Positions 62,318-64,000 of a stretch of 64,000 bases of DNA are shown here, one piece after another. Position 1 is the stretch's first letter. Each line of letters starts with the position of its first letter. Source of the stretch: Numida meleagris (Eukaryota; Chordata; Aves; Galliformes; Numididae). Under the pieces are notes generated by a model that was not told the origin of the DNA, ran no database searches, and saw nothing but the letters and a program-made list of their open reading frames with translations. The translations under genes and the position numbers were made by a program. Where the stretch lies: contig NC_034413.1 in the NCBI RefSeq assembly GCF_002078875.1, forward strand, positions 63,407,594-63,471,593, read 5' to 3'.

Positions 62318-62973
62318 CGAAAACTTCGGTTTGACATGGAGCCAGCAGTGTGGCCAAGAAGGCCAATTGCATCCTGGCTTGTATCAGGAATGGTGTGGTG
62401 AGCAGGACTAGGGAAGTCATCCCGCCCCTGTACTCGGCACTGGTGAGGCCCCACATTGAGTACTGTGCTCAGTTTTGGGCACCCCAATACAGAAAGGACA
62501 TTGAGGTGCTGGAACAGGTCCATAGAAGGGCAACAAGGCTTGTGAAGGGCTTGGAGAATATGCCCTGTGAGGAGCGACTGAAGGAACTGGGGCTGTTTAG
62601 TCTGGGGAAGAGGAGACTGAGGGGAGACCTCATTGCTCTCTTCAAATACCTGAAAGGTGATTGCAGTGAGAGTGGGATTGGTCTCTTCTCACTGGTGACA
62701 GGACAAGGGGAAATGGCCTCAAGTTGCACCAGGGGAGGTTTAGATTGGATCTCAGGAAAAATTTCTTTACAGAAAGGGTTCTTAAGCACTGGAACAGGCT
62801 CCCCAGGGAGGTAGTTGAGTCACCATCCCTGAATGTGTTTAAAAACTGTTTGGAGGTGGTGCTCAGGGCCATGATTTAGAGGTGGGTTGTTAGAGTTAGA
62901 GCAGTAAGGTTAGGTTATGGTTGGACTTGATCTTGAAAGACTTTTCCAACCTGAGCAATTCTATGATTCTATG
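62318..62973 (+). mobile_element. CR1 LINE, 656-bp 3' portion, plus strand
   Basis: Starts near CGGTTTGACATGGAGCCAGC, continues through GGCCAAGAAGGCCAATTGCA and the ORF2 C-terminus, then a short 3' UTR (GGTTGGACTTGATCTTGAAA) ending in two perfect ATTCTATG octamers (62958-62965 and 62966-62973). A few bases are missing after CCAGCAGTGTG relative to other copies. It is the best preserved repeat in the window and probably the youngest CR1 here. Confidence 0.95.
62341..62879 (+). pseudogene. CR1 ORF2 C-terminal part with one frameshift
   Basis: The first frame (from about 62350) contains [51 protein letters not shown] and [20 protein letters not shown], clear CR1 ORF2 text downstream of the reverse transcriptase catalytic site. 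After LFSLVTG a small deletion near 62,700 shifts the frame. The natural ending resumes in another frame ([20 protein letters not shown] onward), with its stop at 62877-62879. The catalytic core and endonuclease are missing, so it is non-functional. Confidence 0.9.
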
Positions 62974-64000
62974 GATCAATCATGAAAATTTAAACTGAAA
63001 CTCATTTTCAAAGAAAAGAGACCTATATTTTAGATAGCTACAGCAGCATCATGTCTTTACCCCTATTATGTTGTAATCCATGGATTTTAGCTTCAATTTG
63101 AGGATCTGCCTAGCTAGCTTGTGATCTTTCTCACTCAACTGGGAGTAAAGGAAGGAGACAATCATTACTTGTGTACTGTTTGAGTCCTAATCGACCTCTG
63201 TACCATTTCTATCTGTGGATGAATTTGCTAGAGGAGGAAAAAAGTAGGGTAATATTTAACAATTCGTCTGTGGCTAGTAGAATGTTGTCGGCCATAGCAT
63301 TCTCTGACTAATCTCTTCCTAGCAAGATTTGAATAGGACTAGTGTGGCTAGCAATGACACAGCTAGGAGCAATGAAAGCTCCTGATTTCCACTCAGCTGC
63401 TCCCAGTAAATTTAGTCTGAGAGACCAGGGCCAGTTCTCCTGCATGTGGCCAGACATGCTTGCCAGCTGAGGCAGGAAAGTACTCTATGTATGATGGAAT
63501 TGTTGTATCGCTTGTCCTCCTTATTTCATCTAAGTGTCAAGGCATTGAGATATCACTGATATTTAAATTGGATTACTACAGTCAGCATGTTTTATCATGT
63601 AACTTCTGAAGGCCTACTGATGTGGAACACAGTAATTGGCACTTGTTGGGATGCACAGAACTTCTCAGGTGTACAAAAGCTCTAAGCGTCTTTCAGAAAG
63701 TAGTGCCATGACCCAAAACTTCTTTAAAAATGTCAGATAGCTTTAAAAGAGGCCATCCTATGAATGGAGTAATAGCGGGAGATGACGAAAGAAAGATGTT
63801 TAGAAAAAAAGAAAAAAGAAAATTGTTCTTCACTTTTGTTCACTGCAGTTACCAAAATCAATGTGTCTGCAAATGTAACTTGTCCCATAAATCATTAGGT
63901 CACAAACCTGAACAATGTCAATGTATTGTCACTATCCTATTAAAATGAATTACTAACCAAGGTAATACTTAACAGCACATTTCACAGGGAGCAATGTTTT
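62974..64000. other. Unique non-coding DNA to the window edge
   Basis: No gene recognised. The plus-strand open frame at 63730-63948 is lysine-rich from an A-rich patch and lacks a domain. It has no simple repeat worth listing. Confidence 0.55.

Noticed and set aside
62155..62872. Minus-strand open frames across the CR1 at 62.3-63.0 kb
   Set aside because: Antisense shadows of the plus-strand CR1 ORF2 fragment.
63688..63707. TTTCAGAAAGTAGTGCC, similar to the mariner terminus at 1.56 kb
   Set aside because: The match is under 20 bases with mismatches and no internal mariner sequence follows.

Overview
The window looks like a stretch of bird nuclear genome, most likely a galliform such as chicken, from a gene desert or a very large intron. 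The base composition is AT-rich and CpG-poor, with no CpG island. No open reading frame looks like a real exon or gene. All the interspersed repeats I can identify belong to families typical of avian genomes. Seven are CR1 LINE pieces, one is an older CR1-like relic, and one is a mariner remnant of the chicken Galluhop/Mariner1_GG type. The species call rests on remembered repeat families and was not checked by alignment.

Layout: 1-1557 unique non-coding DNA with a perfect hairpin at the very start; 1558-1775 decayed mariner end carrying the last codons of its transposase on the minus strand; 1776-7908 unique DNA with one tiny CR1 tail (6861-6925); 7909-8074 CR1 (minus); 8075-15056 AT-rich unique DNA with an AT-repeat block and a 24-bp palindrome; 15057-15345 CR1 (minus); 15346-23149 unique DNA; 23150-24255 the longest CR1 (about 1.1 kb, minus), with part of its reverse transcriptase; 24256-33287 unique DNA; 33288-33391 CR1 (minus); 33392-39469 unique DNA that includes the best candidate conserved element (about 35,090-35,840); 39470-39708 CR1 3' end (plus); 39709-48072 unique DNA; 48073-48135 old CR1-like fragment; 48136-62317 unique DNA; 62318-62973 CR1 (plus) with the ORF2 C-terminus and two perfect terminal octamers; 62974-64000 unique DNA. 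Recognised transposon DNA is only about 3 kb (4-5 percent), low even for a bird.

No functioning gene system is visible. The only protein-coding remnants are dead pieces of CR1 ORF2 (endonuclease/reverse transcriptase polyprotein) and of a mariner transposase. The most interesting unexplained signals are non-coding: a cluster of preserved CpGs beside homeodomain-type TAAT motifs near 35.2-35.5 kb, several further AT/TAAT-rich blocks that resemble vertebrate developmental enhancers, and a few perfect inverted repeats. These are hypotheses that need cross-species alignment. I found no convincing evidence of a previously undescribed system.
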